DNA of 11,863 nucleotides from Euryarchaeota archaeon UBA501 (lineage in GTDB: Archaea; Thermoplasmatota; Poseidoniia; Poseidoniales; Thalassarchaeaceae): contig DAVT01000059.1 of assembly GCA_002505685.1 (NCBI GenBank), positions 1 to 11,863 on the forward strand, read 5' to 3'. Below are positions 1 through 9,500 of this stretch, piece by piece. How positions within the stretch are numbered: the first letter of the stretch is position 1; each line of letters opens with the position of its first letter. The notes under the pieces were generated by a model. That model did not search any database, had not been told where the DNA came from, and saw only the letters and a program-made list of their open reading frames with translations. A program made the translations under genes and the position numbers.

Positions 1-264
1 CGCGTGGTCAAGCTCAAGATCGCGAACTCGATTGTCCTTTTCAGAGAGGAGTTGTTCGAGGCCTTCTCGATCGATTTCCTTGTCGATTACCTCCTTCTCA
101 AGAACTTCGATTTCGGCCCGCAGTCCCACGATGTCGCGTTCTTGCTGCTCGTATGCATCATAGAGTTTGACAAGACGTTCAGTTTCGTCACTGAGACGGT
201 CTTCCAACTGTCGTATACGCACCTCTGGGGTGAGTGTTCCGGAATCGCCATCAGCATCAGACAT
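1..264 (-). CDS. Coiled-coil protein, N-terminal part (runs off the window)
   Basis: This open frame starts at an ATG (262-264) and runs 88 codons without a stop to the first base of the window, so only the N-terminus is visible. It begins MSDADGDSGTLTPEVRIRQL and is very rich in Glu, Asp, Arg, Leu and Ile. Hydrophobic residues at 17, 20, 24, 31, 34, 38, 45, 48, 52, 55 and 59 follow 3-4 spacing, which indicates a long coiled coil from about residue 15 to the edge. There is no signal peptide or membrane segment, so it is probably cytoplasmic. A GAGGG ribosome site lies 5 bases before the ATG, and a TATA-like box lies about 38 bases before it. The gene is separated from the dipeptidase gene by 99 bases and probably forms its own transcription unit. 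The function is not recognisable; the coiled coil could precede another domain outside the window, such as an AAA+ ATPase. Confidence 0.8.
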   Translation of the reverse strand, partial: MSDADGDSGTLTPEVRIRQLEDRLSDETERLVKLYDAYEQQERDIVGLRAEIEVLEKEVIDKEIDREGLEQLLSEKDNRVRDLELDHA

Positions 265-269
265 TGTAT

Positions 270-274
270 CCCTC
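270..274 (-). promoter_or_regulatory. Ribosome binding site of the coiled-coil gene
   Basis: GAGGG on the minus strand, with 5 bases to the ATG. This is a moderate match to the Shine-Dalgarno consensus and supports the start at base 264. Confidence 0.5.
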
Positions 275-299
275 GGCACATCGCACCGATTGCCCTGTC

Positions 300-305
300 T
301 TATAA
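300..305 (-). promoter_or_regulatory. TATA-like box for the coiled-coil gene
   Basis: TTATAA in the context GGGTTATAAGAC on the minus strand, centred about 38 bases before the ATG. If archaeal transcription starts about 25 bases downstream of the TATA centre, the leader would be only some 13 bases and would still contain the GAGGG site. No clear A-rich BRE lies upstream. The spacing is good, but the match is short. Confidence 0.4.
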
Positions 306-332
306 CCCGCTCCCTAAAGAGGGTAGAAAGCA

Positions 333-351
333 GGGAACACGTAGTGTTCCC
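333..351. promoter_or_regulatory. Perfect 8-bp inverted repeat, candidate operator
   Basis: GGGAACAC, three bases, then GTGTTCCC: 8 of 8 paired positions. It lies in the 99-base gap between the dipeptidase stop and the coiled-coil gene, about 30-50 bases upstream of the TATA-like box. That is a usual place for a dimeric regulator to bind. It could also form an RNA hairpin behind the dipeptidase gene, but on that strand the T-run comes before the stem, unlike a bacterial intrinsic terminator. Confidence 0.45.
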
Positions 352-357
352 AAAAAA
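352..357 (-). terminator. T6 run after the dipeptidase stop codon
   Basis: The minus strand reads TGATTGGCATTTTTTGGG, so a run of six T begins 7 bases past the stop of the dipeptidase gene. Archaeal RNA polymerase terminates at oligo-T tracts without needing a stem, so this is a plausible end for the upstream operon. It is short and alone. Confidence 0.35.
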
Positions 358-363
358 TGCCAA

Positions 364-1776
364 TCAAGCGTTCAGGGAAGCTATTGCTGCGGCAAGACAC
401 GTGGTGACTGCTTTTGTGGCGGGAATGTGCAACTTTTCATCGGGTCCATGCGCATTTCCACCCGGGCCTAAACTACCGGTAACAAGGAAATTTGCACTTG
501 GATATTTTTCTTGCATCATGGCAAGGAATGGGATCGTTCCACCCTCAAAGAAAACCTGCATTGGATTACCGAATGTAGCCATGCTGGCTTGATTGAGAGC
601 GTCGCGGAAGGATGCGTCCATCGGGGGTGCTGAGAAACCGTTTGCTGCAGCATCTGCTGAAAATGATACATGAGCCCCATGTGGGGCATCTGCTTCCAGC
701 ACCTTGGCCATGGCTGACTGTGCTGAATCTGCATCTACACCGGGTGGAATCCGCATGCTAATTTTCAGAGAGGTATGGGTCCGCAAGACGTTGCCTGCGT
801 CCTTGAGAGAAGGCATTCCATCCACTCCTGTGACCGATAGTGAAGGTCGCCAATTACCTGAAAGAATAATCTCTGAAAGACCTGGAGTTTGTGGCTCGAC
901 TCCGTCCAATGCGGGGAAATCTGTCCAGACTTTCTCCCCGAGGACATTTGCAATTCCCTGAGCTTCATTTTGAATTTCATCTGATATGTCAATGCTCAAT
1001 TCTGGAAGCAAAATCTGTCCAGTTTTTTCATCTTCAATTCGACTGATGATCGAACGAGCAATACGGAACGATGAGGGGATGATTCCGCCAGCCATTCCCG
1101 AATGTACACCTTCTTTGCTAACCCCGACCTTTAGGGTTCCACCAACGAGACCCCGAAGGCTTGTGGTCACCCACAATCTCTCATAATCTCCAGCTCCTGA
1201 ATCCATTACGACAACCAAATCTGGAGTGCCGAGTAGTTCAGAAAGTTCGTCAAGATAGGCGGGTAAGTCGAACGAACCGGATTCTTCACAGGTTTCAATC
1301 AAGTATGTGGCCTTTGGGTGTGGAATACCATGCTGCTGCAATGCCAAAATAGCGAGGATGCTCAGATAGCCTCCGTAACCATCGTCTACACTACCTCGAC
1401 CGAATAGCCAAGGGTCTTCTCTGACCGGAATCCACGGACCCTTGCCCTCTGACCATCCGGTGAATGGGGGTTGTTTGTCGAGATGACTGTAGAATAGAAC
1501 TTCACCCTCACCGGTGCCATCAATGGTCACTGTCAAAACCGGAGTTCTTCCTTGAATTCTATGTACGTTGCAGGACATCCCTTCCATTGGTAACGAACCC
1601 AACCACTTGAGGAATAAATCGATGGTATCATCAAGAAAACCATTGGCAGCCCAATCGTCATCAAATGCTGGAGATAGAGCAGGAATTTCGATGAAATCTG
1701 CTAGACTATCCAGTGCGTGAGATTCCCATTGCTCGTCAACCCAAGCATGGATTGCCTCTAGGTCTAGGTTCGCCAT
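364..1776 (-). CDS. M20-family metallo-dipeptidase / deacylase
   Basis: A zinc-dependent amidohydrolase of the M20 (ArgE/DapE/CPG2/carnosinase) family, 470 residues, which is normal family length, with no signal peptide. The metal-site motifs are all present: SHLD (His98), GRGSVDD (Asp131), ETCEESGS (catalytic Glu164, ligand Glu165), MDSG (Asp192) and NAHGPDE (His443). GVHSG (His225) marks the inserted dimerisation domain, roughly residues 207-330, whose His completes the partner active site in this family. GRGS.DD and HSG.AGG resemble cytosolic non-specific dipeptidases (CNDP type) more than ArgE or DapE, so peptide hydrolysis is the likelier role; the exact substrate cannot be read. The ATG start is 37 bases after the AddA-like stop. 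No Shine-Dalgarno or TATA box is evident there, so it is probably read through from the nuclease genes. A link to DNA repair is not implied. Confidence 0.9.
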   Translation of the reverse strand: MANLDLEAIHAWVDEQWESHALDSLADFIEIPALSPAFDDDWAANGFLDDTIDLFLKWLGSLPMEGMSCNVHRIQGRTPVLTVTIDGTGEGEVLFYSHLDKQPPFTGWSEGKGPWIPVREDPWLFGRGSVDDGYGGYLSILAILALQQHGIPHPKATYLIETCEESGSFDLPAYLDELSELLGTPDLVVVMDSGAGDYERLWVTTSLRGLVGGTLKVGVSKEGVHSGMAGGIIPSSFRIARSIISRIEDEKTGQILLPELSIDISDEIQNEAQGIANVLGEKVWTDFPALDGVEPQTPGLSEIILSGNWRPSLSVTGVDGMPSLKDAGNVLRTHTSLKISMRIPPGVDADSAQSAMAKVLEADAPHGAHVSFSADAAANGFSAPPMDASFRDALNQASMATFGNPMQVFFEGGTIPFLAMMQEKYPSANFLVTGSLGPGGNAHGPDEKLHIPATKAVTTCLAAAIASLNA

Positions 1777-1813
1777 GAATGTGCGAGAGCGATTTGATGC
1801 AAAAGTACTGCTC

Positions 1814-4800
1814 TCAAGCGGACTCTACACTTGGGGTAGAGAACAAACGCACATTGCTCAAATCCAACGGGCAATCACAGTCATGCACACTGACATCTTC
1901 TAGCGCCAGTTTGCCAAGGGTTTTCAGCAGTGATTCGAGGTCCGCAAGTGCCGTATTCATCTCCTCCTCAGTCATGACAATCATGCGACCTGTTGTGGTG
2001 CAAAGGATGGCGGGGGGGAGGACTTCGCGGTGAGGGATGCTTCGCTCCTTTCTAGCCTCTTCTTGTCGAATCAGTGTCAATGTGTACAGGGCCAACTGCA
2101 TTCTGTAATCTTCCAGCATCGCTTGTTCTGATGGGTGACGTTGTTCACCCTCTGCTTCCAACAAGGGATGAGCCCAACCTGCATACAAATGCGCGGCTCC
2201 AGTGGTTTTCAGATCGATTGCCCGAATCGCTCCTTTACCGTCCTCCATCTTCGTACATAGTACCAAGTCCGTAATTCCTGAAACAGAGAATACGAATTGT
2301 TCTACACGTGTAACGGAGTGAGGTCCATGGGGTGTCCAAATCTGTTCGTCCTCATTGATTTCAACAGGGATTTGCAAACTAAATGGCCATTCTGTACGCA
2401 ATCCTTCGACCATTTCACCGTTCCATGGGTCGCCTGAAGTTAGTGTGCCCAACGGTCCTTTTTTGACCGCTTCCGACATCTGTTTCAATAGAGATTTGAG
2501 CGCATCTGAATCTGCATCGGGTGGCATCAATTCTTTGAGAACCGATTCGATTACGTCATCATTCGCAAGTAAATCGGGACTGGGTTGTGTCCATTGGGAC
2601 GGCAATGGTGTGCTCAACTCAAATTCAATCTCGGGGGTTTGCAAGCCAATTTCAACCACTCGATGGAATATGGAACCGATGACATTGGCCGGCGGTAAAC
2701 CGATTTTCTCTGAGGCTGATGTGGTTTGGGAACCTATGGTCATCTGAATTTCATTTGGAGATATACCCAATTTCATCAATCGTAGATAACAACGAGGGCA
2801 AGTGGATGCCTTGTCCAATTGATGAGGTGAAATCTTGCATCCGCGTATTCGAGATGAGGGTTGTTCGTCACCCGATGGCTGCACATTTTCATGTGCGATT
2901 TCTGCAGCTTCATGCAATCTAGACATTCGAACCAATGGGCTGGTATTCAGGCTGATTCCGACCAATTCAGATTCATGGCTATGAACTGCAAATGGCAAAA
3001 GTTGTGGAATGATGAGGTGCTTGCCTTCATCATCTGGTTGCCAACCCAATGCATCAAACCACATGTGCCCAAATGTGGGCATCGGTACAGATCTAGGTTT
3101 GATTGTAATCGAATCGCCTGAGTGGATTGAATCATTTGGACCGCCAGCGAGGATTAGCAAATCTTTGACACGCGTGCAAGCGACATAGAACAAGCGTCTA
3201 GCTTCCGCCTGAATTTGTGCCTCTTGCAATGTTCTAGCCAATGTCCAAATTCCACTATCCAAATTAGAATGGGATTTCCATGGCCTTGGATTTGAGGCGA
3301 ACAAACTCGGTGTCGCGATGACTCTCTGTCGAAGGTCGTGGCTGATATTGCCTTGTCCTTCACTGAATAATCCACCAACAATGACACATTTTCGCTGCAA
3401 ACCCTTGGAACCATGAATGGTCATGATTTGTACTGAATCTGAATTGGTATGACCAGCAGAAGTGAGGTCATTCCCTGCGACATCGGCAAGATGGGAGATA
3501 CGGTCGGCAAGTAGAATTGGATCACCCCCTACCTCAAGTGATTGTGTTTCCACCAAGTGTAGGAATTGTTCTGCATCATTACGCTCAGAGGGACGCGGGT
3601 GAGCAATCAGCAGATCCCCATGATTCAATGTCTCACTCAGGGTTTCTACAGCCAACCCGTGTTGAGATGCTCGCAACCAATTCTCAACCAAGGCGCACTG
3701 CGGTCCTTTTGGAAGCAAGGAGGCGAGCCTCTGAATCAAGTTCTCATCTTGTTCTGCATCTTGGAGGAATTTCTGCAATTCACCATCATTCAACCCAATG
3801 AGACAAGAACGGGCTACCGTAGCAGCAGCATGGCGGCTTGTCGGACGAGCAATCCACTGGATGAGTCCGAGAAGTGGACGAATAACTGGACGGAGTAGTA
3901 ACCCACCTTCTTTGTCTGCAGTTGCTGGAATCCCAGCCGCTTCCAATCTGGTCATCAAATCCCCAAGGTGGGTTCTACTCGGCAACAATACGAGAATGTC
4001 GCCTGGTGAAATTGGGTCTTGTTCGGGCTGAATCTCTTCACCAACCCGAGTCACTTGGCCGTCAATTAGTGCCCGAATTCGAGCAGTGATGAGGGCGTTC
4101 TCCATCTCACTTGAAGTTCCAGAACTAAACGGGTCCAGTGGATTGGCCAGTTCAGCATCGGGATGACCTGTATTCGGAACACTTGCCGGTAACAACCACT
4201 CAAATCGTCCTTCGGCTTTGGCCCGTGCAGGAATCAGTGCTTGTGGGCGTGCGTACCAGTTCCCCGGGAATCGATCATGCACGGGAGAAAAGAGATCCTC
4301 CCACCAGTGATTCATTCGATTGAGCAAACCTGCTGCGGTTCGATAATTGACAACCAACTCAACATGGCCTTGTGAGCGAGCCAGTGTATCGACAGGGGCG
4401 CTACTACCGTCTTCCGGTTCGTCAAAGCGTACCCATGCGGCATCGGCTGTACTTCTTGACTCAGGTAAGTCTGAGGCGGTGGCGAATCCCCCATCGGCGC
4501 TATATCTTGGATCTCGGGCTGCATTCTGGCGTCGAAGTTCAGGGCTGCGGGTCAAGGCAGATATGCTATGTAATTCATGCGTGTTGATGTCTCGTAAAGC
4601 ATTTCCAAAATCAACAAATCCTGAAACCTGAGCCTGTCTAAATGCGTAAATGCTCTGCTTTCGATCTCCAACGCAACAGATTGTCGGTTGCCAAGGAGTA
4701 CTGGGCACTGGATAGTTTTCAGGAAGATTTCTCGGGCCCCACAAGCGTCCAAGTAGACGCCATTGTTGTGCAGAGTTATCCTGAGCTTCATCGATGATGA

Positions 4801-6523
4801 ATGCGCGATATCGGGACCGAATACTTTGCAAGCGGGAATAACGTGTTTGCAAATCATTGTGGAGGCGCTTTGCCTCAGCTTCATTCAGACCTCCTGATTC
4901 AGGGTCTTTGACAAATCCCTTGAGCATTGAAAGGGCTTCTAGGATGTGGTCGTCCCGCCACGAAGCATCTGGCAATCCATCCAACGTTTGTACCACTTCA
5001 AGGGGATATTCGGCTCGCATAATTCGAGGGCAACGAGCGAGCAATAGGTCGGCAGCCAGAGAGGCGACATCGTCGAATTCATGCACGCTTTGACGGACTT
5101 TGAGTTCATGGAGAATATCCAAAAGAGAGCGATGGCAGATTAGCATATCTTGGAAATGACTGGCTTCCTCACTGATACCGATTGCCAACTTTGCACCTGG
5201 AGGAGAATGGGGTAGAGGTGATTGGATTCTGTTGGGCATCAATTCCTGAACAAACGGCATGTGGGGGATGGAGAAGGTTGAATCATCCAGTAGGAATAGT
5301 GCGCGTGCGAGAGACCGCAATGAGCGGCCCTCTGAACCATTCCAAAGGTCGGCGATGTTTGAACCCAAATCTTTGGCCAATTGTTTGGCATTTGCATCAG
5401 AGACTGCGCCCCAAGTTGCGATTCCACGAACCCATTCGGCGGAGTTTGCTAGGTTGCCCCCTCCAAACGCGCTCACCTTCGATTTTTGATGCGAAGATGT
5501 GGTGCAGGTAACCATGCAAAGACCGTGTAGCCACAACCACCGTTCCCAACGGGTTGCAGGTGGACCCACATCTACCATTTCGACCAAGGTTTGGAAGCGT
5601 GTCCCTCCAACCAAAGCACCCGCTACATCTAGTTCCTTTCCATGGGTTCTTGCATGATCAACCCAAGCCAAGCACGCCTCGTGTATCTGGTCTACGAAGG
5701 CATCGAAATAGGGGTCAGAGGGGGCGATGACTGATTCAATGATTCGACGGACATCGGACTCATCGACTCCCCCTTGTGTTTCAAGCCGTCTAGCGACACT
5801 GTCAACGAAAATTCGATTCGATAGAAGAGATGAGAGAACTGTTCGAACATCTCTGCGACTACCAAAACGGCGGGCCAAGCGATCACGAGATTCAATCAAG
5901 GATGGGGCTCTCTCTCCAGACACACCTGCTGCAATCGCGTCTCCAGGAGAACGTAGACGCCATAGGCCCTCAAGTGCCTGTTCAAGCAACACATGTCTTT
6001 CAGCATCGCTGATGACTTCATCTGTCGGTCTTTGAGATAAATCAGCACGCCATGGAGCAATTAGTCGTGACAAGAATGAATCGATGGTGCCGATAGGTGC
6101 ATCTTCAAGCATTGCAGTCAATTGATCTATTAGACCTTCATGAGTGACCCTTGAATCTCTTCGCTTACCACCAGTATCCCGAGTCGGTCCTGGTCGTAGA
6201 CGATTCAGTTCTTCCCACAATCTGTGGCGCATTTCTTCAGCCGCTCGTGTGGTGAATGTGAGAACGACTACTTCACTGGGCAACAAGCCCCGCCATTCGG
6301 TCAAGTCCTCGCGTTCCGAAAGACCAATTCTCAATGAGCCCGATGAGAGTGGTAACGGTCGTGGCCCTGGGGGTAACACACGAGTCGCTCTCTGATCTAC
6401 TGAGAGGTAGTGTTCTATCGTTCGACCGACGATACTCTGGGTCTTTCCAGTTCCAGCACCGGCATCCAATATCAGATGCATATCTATGGCGAGGGCCAAT
6501 CGCTGACCCACGTTTAGTTCCAC
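1814..6523 (-). CDS. addA: AddA-like superfamily 1 helicase-nuclease (UvrD/RecB family)
   Basis: A 1569-residue DNA motor with a C-terminal nuclease, expected to unwind and cut double-stranded DNA ends as one subunit of an AddAB-type complex. SF1A motifs in order: Q-motif Gln7, Walker A AGAGTGKT (21-28, Lys27), Ia TFTTRAAEEM (89-98), TIDSF (146-150), motif II IIDEAQD (576-582), III VGDRKQSIYAFRQA (618-631), IV NYRTA (726-730), V TIHGSKGLQ (1035-1043), VI RRLFYVACTR (1109-1118). The RecB-type PD-(D/E)XK domain has His1287, GITD (Asp1419), AIDLKT (Asp1437, Lys1439) and the QxxxY motif (Gln1476, Tyr1480), so both activities look intact. CPRC (1242-1245) and CDC (1549-1551) flank the nuclease and could bind a metal cluster. 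Linkers between motifs I-Ia and III-IV are unusually long. The start is GTG, chosen for a GGAGGTGA site 6 bases upstream; it overlaps the addB-like gene by 10 bases. Orthology to addA rests on architecture. Confidence 0.88.
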   Translation of the reverse strand: MELNVGQRLALAIDMHLILDAGAGTGKTQSIVGRTIEHYLSVDQRATRVLPPGPRPLPLSSGSLRIGLSEREDLTEWRGLLPSEVVVLTFTTRAAEEMRHRLWEELNRLRPGPTRDTGGKRRDSRVTHEGLIDQLTAMLEDAPIGTIDSFLSRLIAPWRADLSQRPTDEVISDAERHVLLEQALEGLWRLRSPGDAIAAGVSGERAPSLIESRDRLARRFGSRRDVRTVLSSLLSNRIFVDSVARRLETQGGVDESDVRRIIESVIAPSDPYFDAFVDQIHEACLAWVDHARTHGKELDVAGALVGGTRFQTLVEMVDVGPPATRWERWLWLHGLCMVTCTTSSHQKSKVSAFGGGNLANSAEWVRGIATWGAVSDANAKQLAKDLGSNIADLWNGSEGRSLRSLARALFLLDDSTFSIPHMPFVQELMPNRIQSPLPHSPPGAKLAIGISEEASHFQDMLICHRSLLDILHELKVRQSVHEFDDVASLAADLLLARCPRIMRAEYPLEVVQTLDGLPDASWRDDHILEALSMLKGFVKDPESGGLNEAEAKRLHNDLQTRYSRLQSIRSRYRAFIIDEAQDNSAQQWRLLGRLWGPRNLPENYPVPSTPWQPTICCVGDRKQSIYAFRQAQVSGFVDFGNALRDINTHELHSISALTRSPELRRQNAARDPRYSADGGFATASDLPESRSTADAAWVRFDEPEDGSSAPVDTLARSQGHVELVVNYRTAAGLLNRMNHWWEDLFSPVHDRFPGNWYARPQALIPARAKAEGRFEWLLPASVPNTGHPDAELANPLDPFSSGTSSEMENALITARIRALIDGQVTRVGEEIQPEQDPISPGDILVLLPSRTHLGDLMTRLEAAGIPATADKEGGLLLRPVIRPLLGLIQWIARPTSRHAAATVARSCLIGLNDGELQKFLQDAEQDENLIQRLASLLPKGPQCALVENWLRASQHGLAVETLSETLNHGDLLIAHPRPSERNDAEQFLHLVETQSLEVGGDPILLADRISHLADVAGNDLTSAGHTNSDSVQIMTIHGSKGLQRKCVIVGGLFSEGQGNISHDLRQRVIATPSLFASNPRPWKSHSNLDSGIWTLARTLQEAQIQAEARRLFYVACTRVKDLLILAGGPNDSIHSGDSITIKPRSVPMPTFGHMWFDALGWQPDDEGKHLIIPQLLPFAVHSHESELVGISLNTSPLVRMSRLHEAAEIAHENVQPSGDEQPSSRIRGCKISPHQLDKASTCPRCYLRLMKLGISPNEIQMTIGSQTTSASEKIGLPPANVIGSIFHRVVEIGLQTPEIEFELSTPLPSQWTQPSPDLLANDDVIESVLKELMPPDADSDALKSLLKQMSEAVKKGPLGTLTSGDPWNGEMVEGLRTEWPFSLQIPVEINEDEQIWTPHGPHSVTRVEQFVFSVSGITDLVLCTKMEDGKGAIRAIDLKTTGAAHLYAGWAHPLLEAEGEQRHPSEQAMLEDYRMQLALYTLTLIRQEEARKERSIPHREVLPPAILCTTTGRMIVMTEEEMNTALADLESLLKTLGKLALEDVSVHDCDCPLDLSNVRLFSTPSVESA
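1823..1841 (-). repeat. Inverted repeat at the 3' end of the AddA-like gene
   Basis: CTCTAC, 7 bases, GTAGAG: a perfect 6-bp stem inside the last codons of the AddA-like gene, ending 7 bases before its stop codon and about 47 bases before the dipeptidase ATG. It may be chance within coding sequence, or an RNA hairpin at the junction. No T-run follows closely enough to call it a terminator. Confidence 0.25.
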
Positions 6524-9500
6524 GAGGTGTCACCTCCTACAATCGTCGCCAGACCACAGGCTTCCTTGACTCTGCACCATGTGCAAGTGCCTTCTTCAGG
6601 TGTGGCATGAACCAAGCCAGAATCCGCAGCTTCTGCAACATCAAATGCAGTTGTCAATCGCTCAGCCATCCAGGCTCTGAATGGGTCACTTTCTGCCTCT
6701 GAATCCTCCTCGGGGAAACGATGTGTTTCATGGGTATAGGTGGTCAAATCCCCCACCCCATTGTCCTCAAATAATTCTTCAAACGCCGGGCTGATTTCGA
6801 TGCTATGAGTGGTTACCATTCCTACCTCTGAAATACCGACACCAATTACAAGGTCGCCCGGGTTTGCAATTTCCCAACAACGTGCATAAAGTCCCAACTG
6901 TAGTTCATCAAAAAGGGCCTTCCTGTGTCTTTCTCCAAACTTTTGCTTGGATGGTCCATCCACCGATTTTATGTCTCGAATGACAATCAATCTTTTCGGT
7001 TTCCACTCCGAAGAAGAATTCCAATCCAAGGGAGCGATGGTGTCATCCCCGTCCTCTAAGTCTGGGTGGTGAATAACGTCTACTCGATCGATAAACCCAG
7101 TCAGTGACAGTTTGCGCCCATCGGGATGAGTCACTTCCATTCGATTCAGTGACCATTCCATCGAAATCGGAATCGAGTTGTACAGACTCATTTCCGCTTT
7201 CAACATGTTTCCTAGACGGCCGGATGGAGGTAAATTGCCCGTGTCTGTCGAGATTAACCAATCCAACCAGGCCTGCTTGGAAAGGCCAATCAAATCGTAC
7301 CGGCGCTGGGCCGCTGTTGCATCATCTCTCTCCAACCAAGGAGCGTGTTCAGCGACATAACCGAGAATGATGGCAAATAAATCCCCCATGGATTGACCAC
7401 TATTTGCCAAAGATTGGGCGCCTCCTGATGAACGAACATCTCCTTCACGCATTGAGAATACTTGCTCAAACAATCTCCCCAGAGAGTTGTGGACGATGTC
7501 CCCGCGAATTCTCGCATCGAGATCTTCCTCTTGTTGCTCCATTCTTCCTGCGTTTAATCGCCGTTCTAGCCAGCCTTGACGGGGGCACGCCTGCCATCTT
7601 TGCAATCGACTTGCTGACCAAGTATTGCGAGTGTATTCAGCACCACTAGATTGCCCATTTCGATCATCGAAAATGGGAAGAGACGTGGGTCGAGGACGCA
7701 GAGGACGTGGGTCGATGGCGAGGAGTTGGTGCCGACCTATTTTTCCTCCCAAAACGGGCCAATGTTCTGCAGAACGAGGTGTGATTTCTCCCGGTGCACC
7801 TCGGTTGCCAGGAATCAATTTCAAACCACCAAGGCCCATGAACCGGTCATGCATGTCCATGCCAATGTATTCGTCTCCAGATTGTACATCTGTTGGCTGA
7901 CGTCGTAATCGGTCTCTCATCAGTTCGGAATCCATTGGAACGGTGATTGCGTGTGGATTCAACGGGGCGGAATTGGGCAATTTCGATTTGAGTAAACTTT
8001 GACCTGTTCTCTGCCGTTCATCTCGAAACCCACGGCCTGAAATGTTCAATTCAGCTCTCACCAAACCGGACTCTTCAACCATTTCAACAACACTGGGAAA
8101 CCACGCGAGGTGATGGCCACGCGTGCGGTCACTTGACGCAGTGGGAAAACCCTGCAAATACTCGGGCGCAGATACCTGTTCAGGAGTATCTGAACCTGAA
8201 TAAGTGGACAACCACTCAGCAAGTGGTGTTGCGGGTTGACAATTTTCATCTAAGCCAGTTGGGTCAACCAAAATCACATTTGGAGACGCGTGAATCAGAT
8301 GATGTAGGGCGTGTCTAGCCTCACGCAAAGGTGAATCTGATCGTGCGAGATCCAATTCTTTGCAATCGGCTTCACTCAACCAAGGCAATTTCTCGGTTCG
8401 CAGTGACCAATTAGACGCGGTTAAGTGAGTTAGGACAATGATGTCTGCAGAGATTCCAAGACTCTCATTTGGTGACAAAATTCGTACGTTATCGCTTGCA
8501 TTGAATTTGTCTGGAGAGGGTAGGTCTTCGATGAGCCCCAACAAACCTTCCACCCACTGAGTTCCGAGCAGAGAGCGGGGGTGATTTAGGATGGATTGGG
8601 ATGCTCTGAATTTGTCATGTTCTTCGATCAATAATTTCAGAGGTCCCAAGTGTTGAATCATCGAAGGTTCATCGAGATGTTTCATCAGTTGCAATAGACA
8701 TTCATCTCCATCTACAGGGGATTGAGGAAGGGGGAGAATGTTGCCAGTATGACATCCAATCAATAAGTCGGATTCCTCTAGCAAAGAACGCTCTCCTGAA
8801 CTCAACAGGGGCGACAAGCGACTAAATAGAGACAAAAACCACCATTGTGTACACTCTGCTTTCATCCCTGCTTCTTCCGAATCTTGCCAAGGTGCCGGAT
8901 AGGCTGGGGATGCCATCGCACGTAACCATCTAGAGAGGGCTCCATAACCCCCCAAAATATGCCAAGAACGTGCCAGTGATTCAATCCGCAAAGCGTCCAT
9001 CTTAGGGGTCCATTCAGGTTGGCTTGGATGAACATCTGTGTGCAACCAATCATCCACGAAGCGTAAACTGCGTTGCGAACCAATTCCTCGTATTCGCGAC
9101 ATTGACCATGCTTCGGTACCTAGGCCGATGGAGACCAATTCGCCCAACCAGTGAACGGGTGAGGATGATTTCAAAGCAGATTTTGGTATGGATGGACGCA
9201 ATCCAATTTCTGTCAGTGCCCGATTCCATTTTTCTAGATGCGAATCTTTGCTTGGATCGATGATTACAACCCTGGAATCTGGACTCGCAGATTGGGTCCA
9301 ATCTCGCAATAGTTCTACGGTGGCGACAATGTCCAAACCACCGGTAGGAACCAACAAACGAGTGACTGCATGTTCACAAGGAGTGGGTTTCCATACCTCA
9401 TGTGATTTGACCCATTCGGGCATATTTTCTTCATTGCAGGGGTGGACATCCTCCAAAATCGCACCATGTAACCCCAAGCGATGATTGCCAATCGGGGCAT

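Noticed and set aside
333..357. Bacterial-type intrinsic terminator
   Set aside because: The stem is followed by A6 on the plus strand, where no gene ends. On the minus strand the T6 comes before the stem, so the layout is wrong.
4..471. Plus-strand open frame of 155 codons at the left edge
   Set aside because: It lies opposite the coiled-coil gene, the promoter gap and the dipeptidase C-terminus. Its protein has no recognisable domain, while the minus-strand frames have clear family motifs or heptads.
364..1776. Specific assignment as ArgE, DapE or carboxypeptidase G2
   Set aside because: The shared M20 metal motifs are present, but the GRGSVDD and HSG.AGG regions look closer to non-specific dipeptidases and there are no arginine or lysine pathway neighbours.
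2355..2747. Plus-strand open frame of 130 codons inside the AddA-like gene, and similar antisense frames up to about 110 codons elsewhere in the two nuclease genes
   Set aside because: They are antisense shadows of continuous minus-strand coding sequence with intact motifs; none has a ribosome site plus a recognisable domain that I could find.
1814..6523. Plain UvrD/PcrA repair helicase
   Set aside because: At 1569 residues it is about twice the length of UvrD and has a complete C-terminal RecB-type nuclease site, plus an AddB-like neighbour.
6520..7600. Cas4 or another CRISPR-adaptation nuclease, suggested by the four-cysteine RecB fold
   Set aside because: The domain is the C-terminus of a 1221-residue protein paired with an AddA-like helicase, and no repeat array or cas gene is present.
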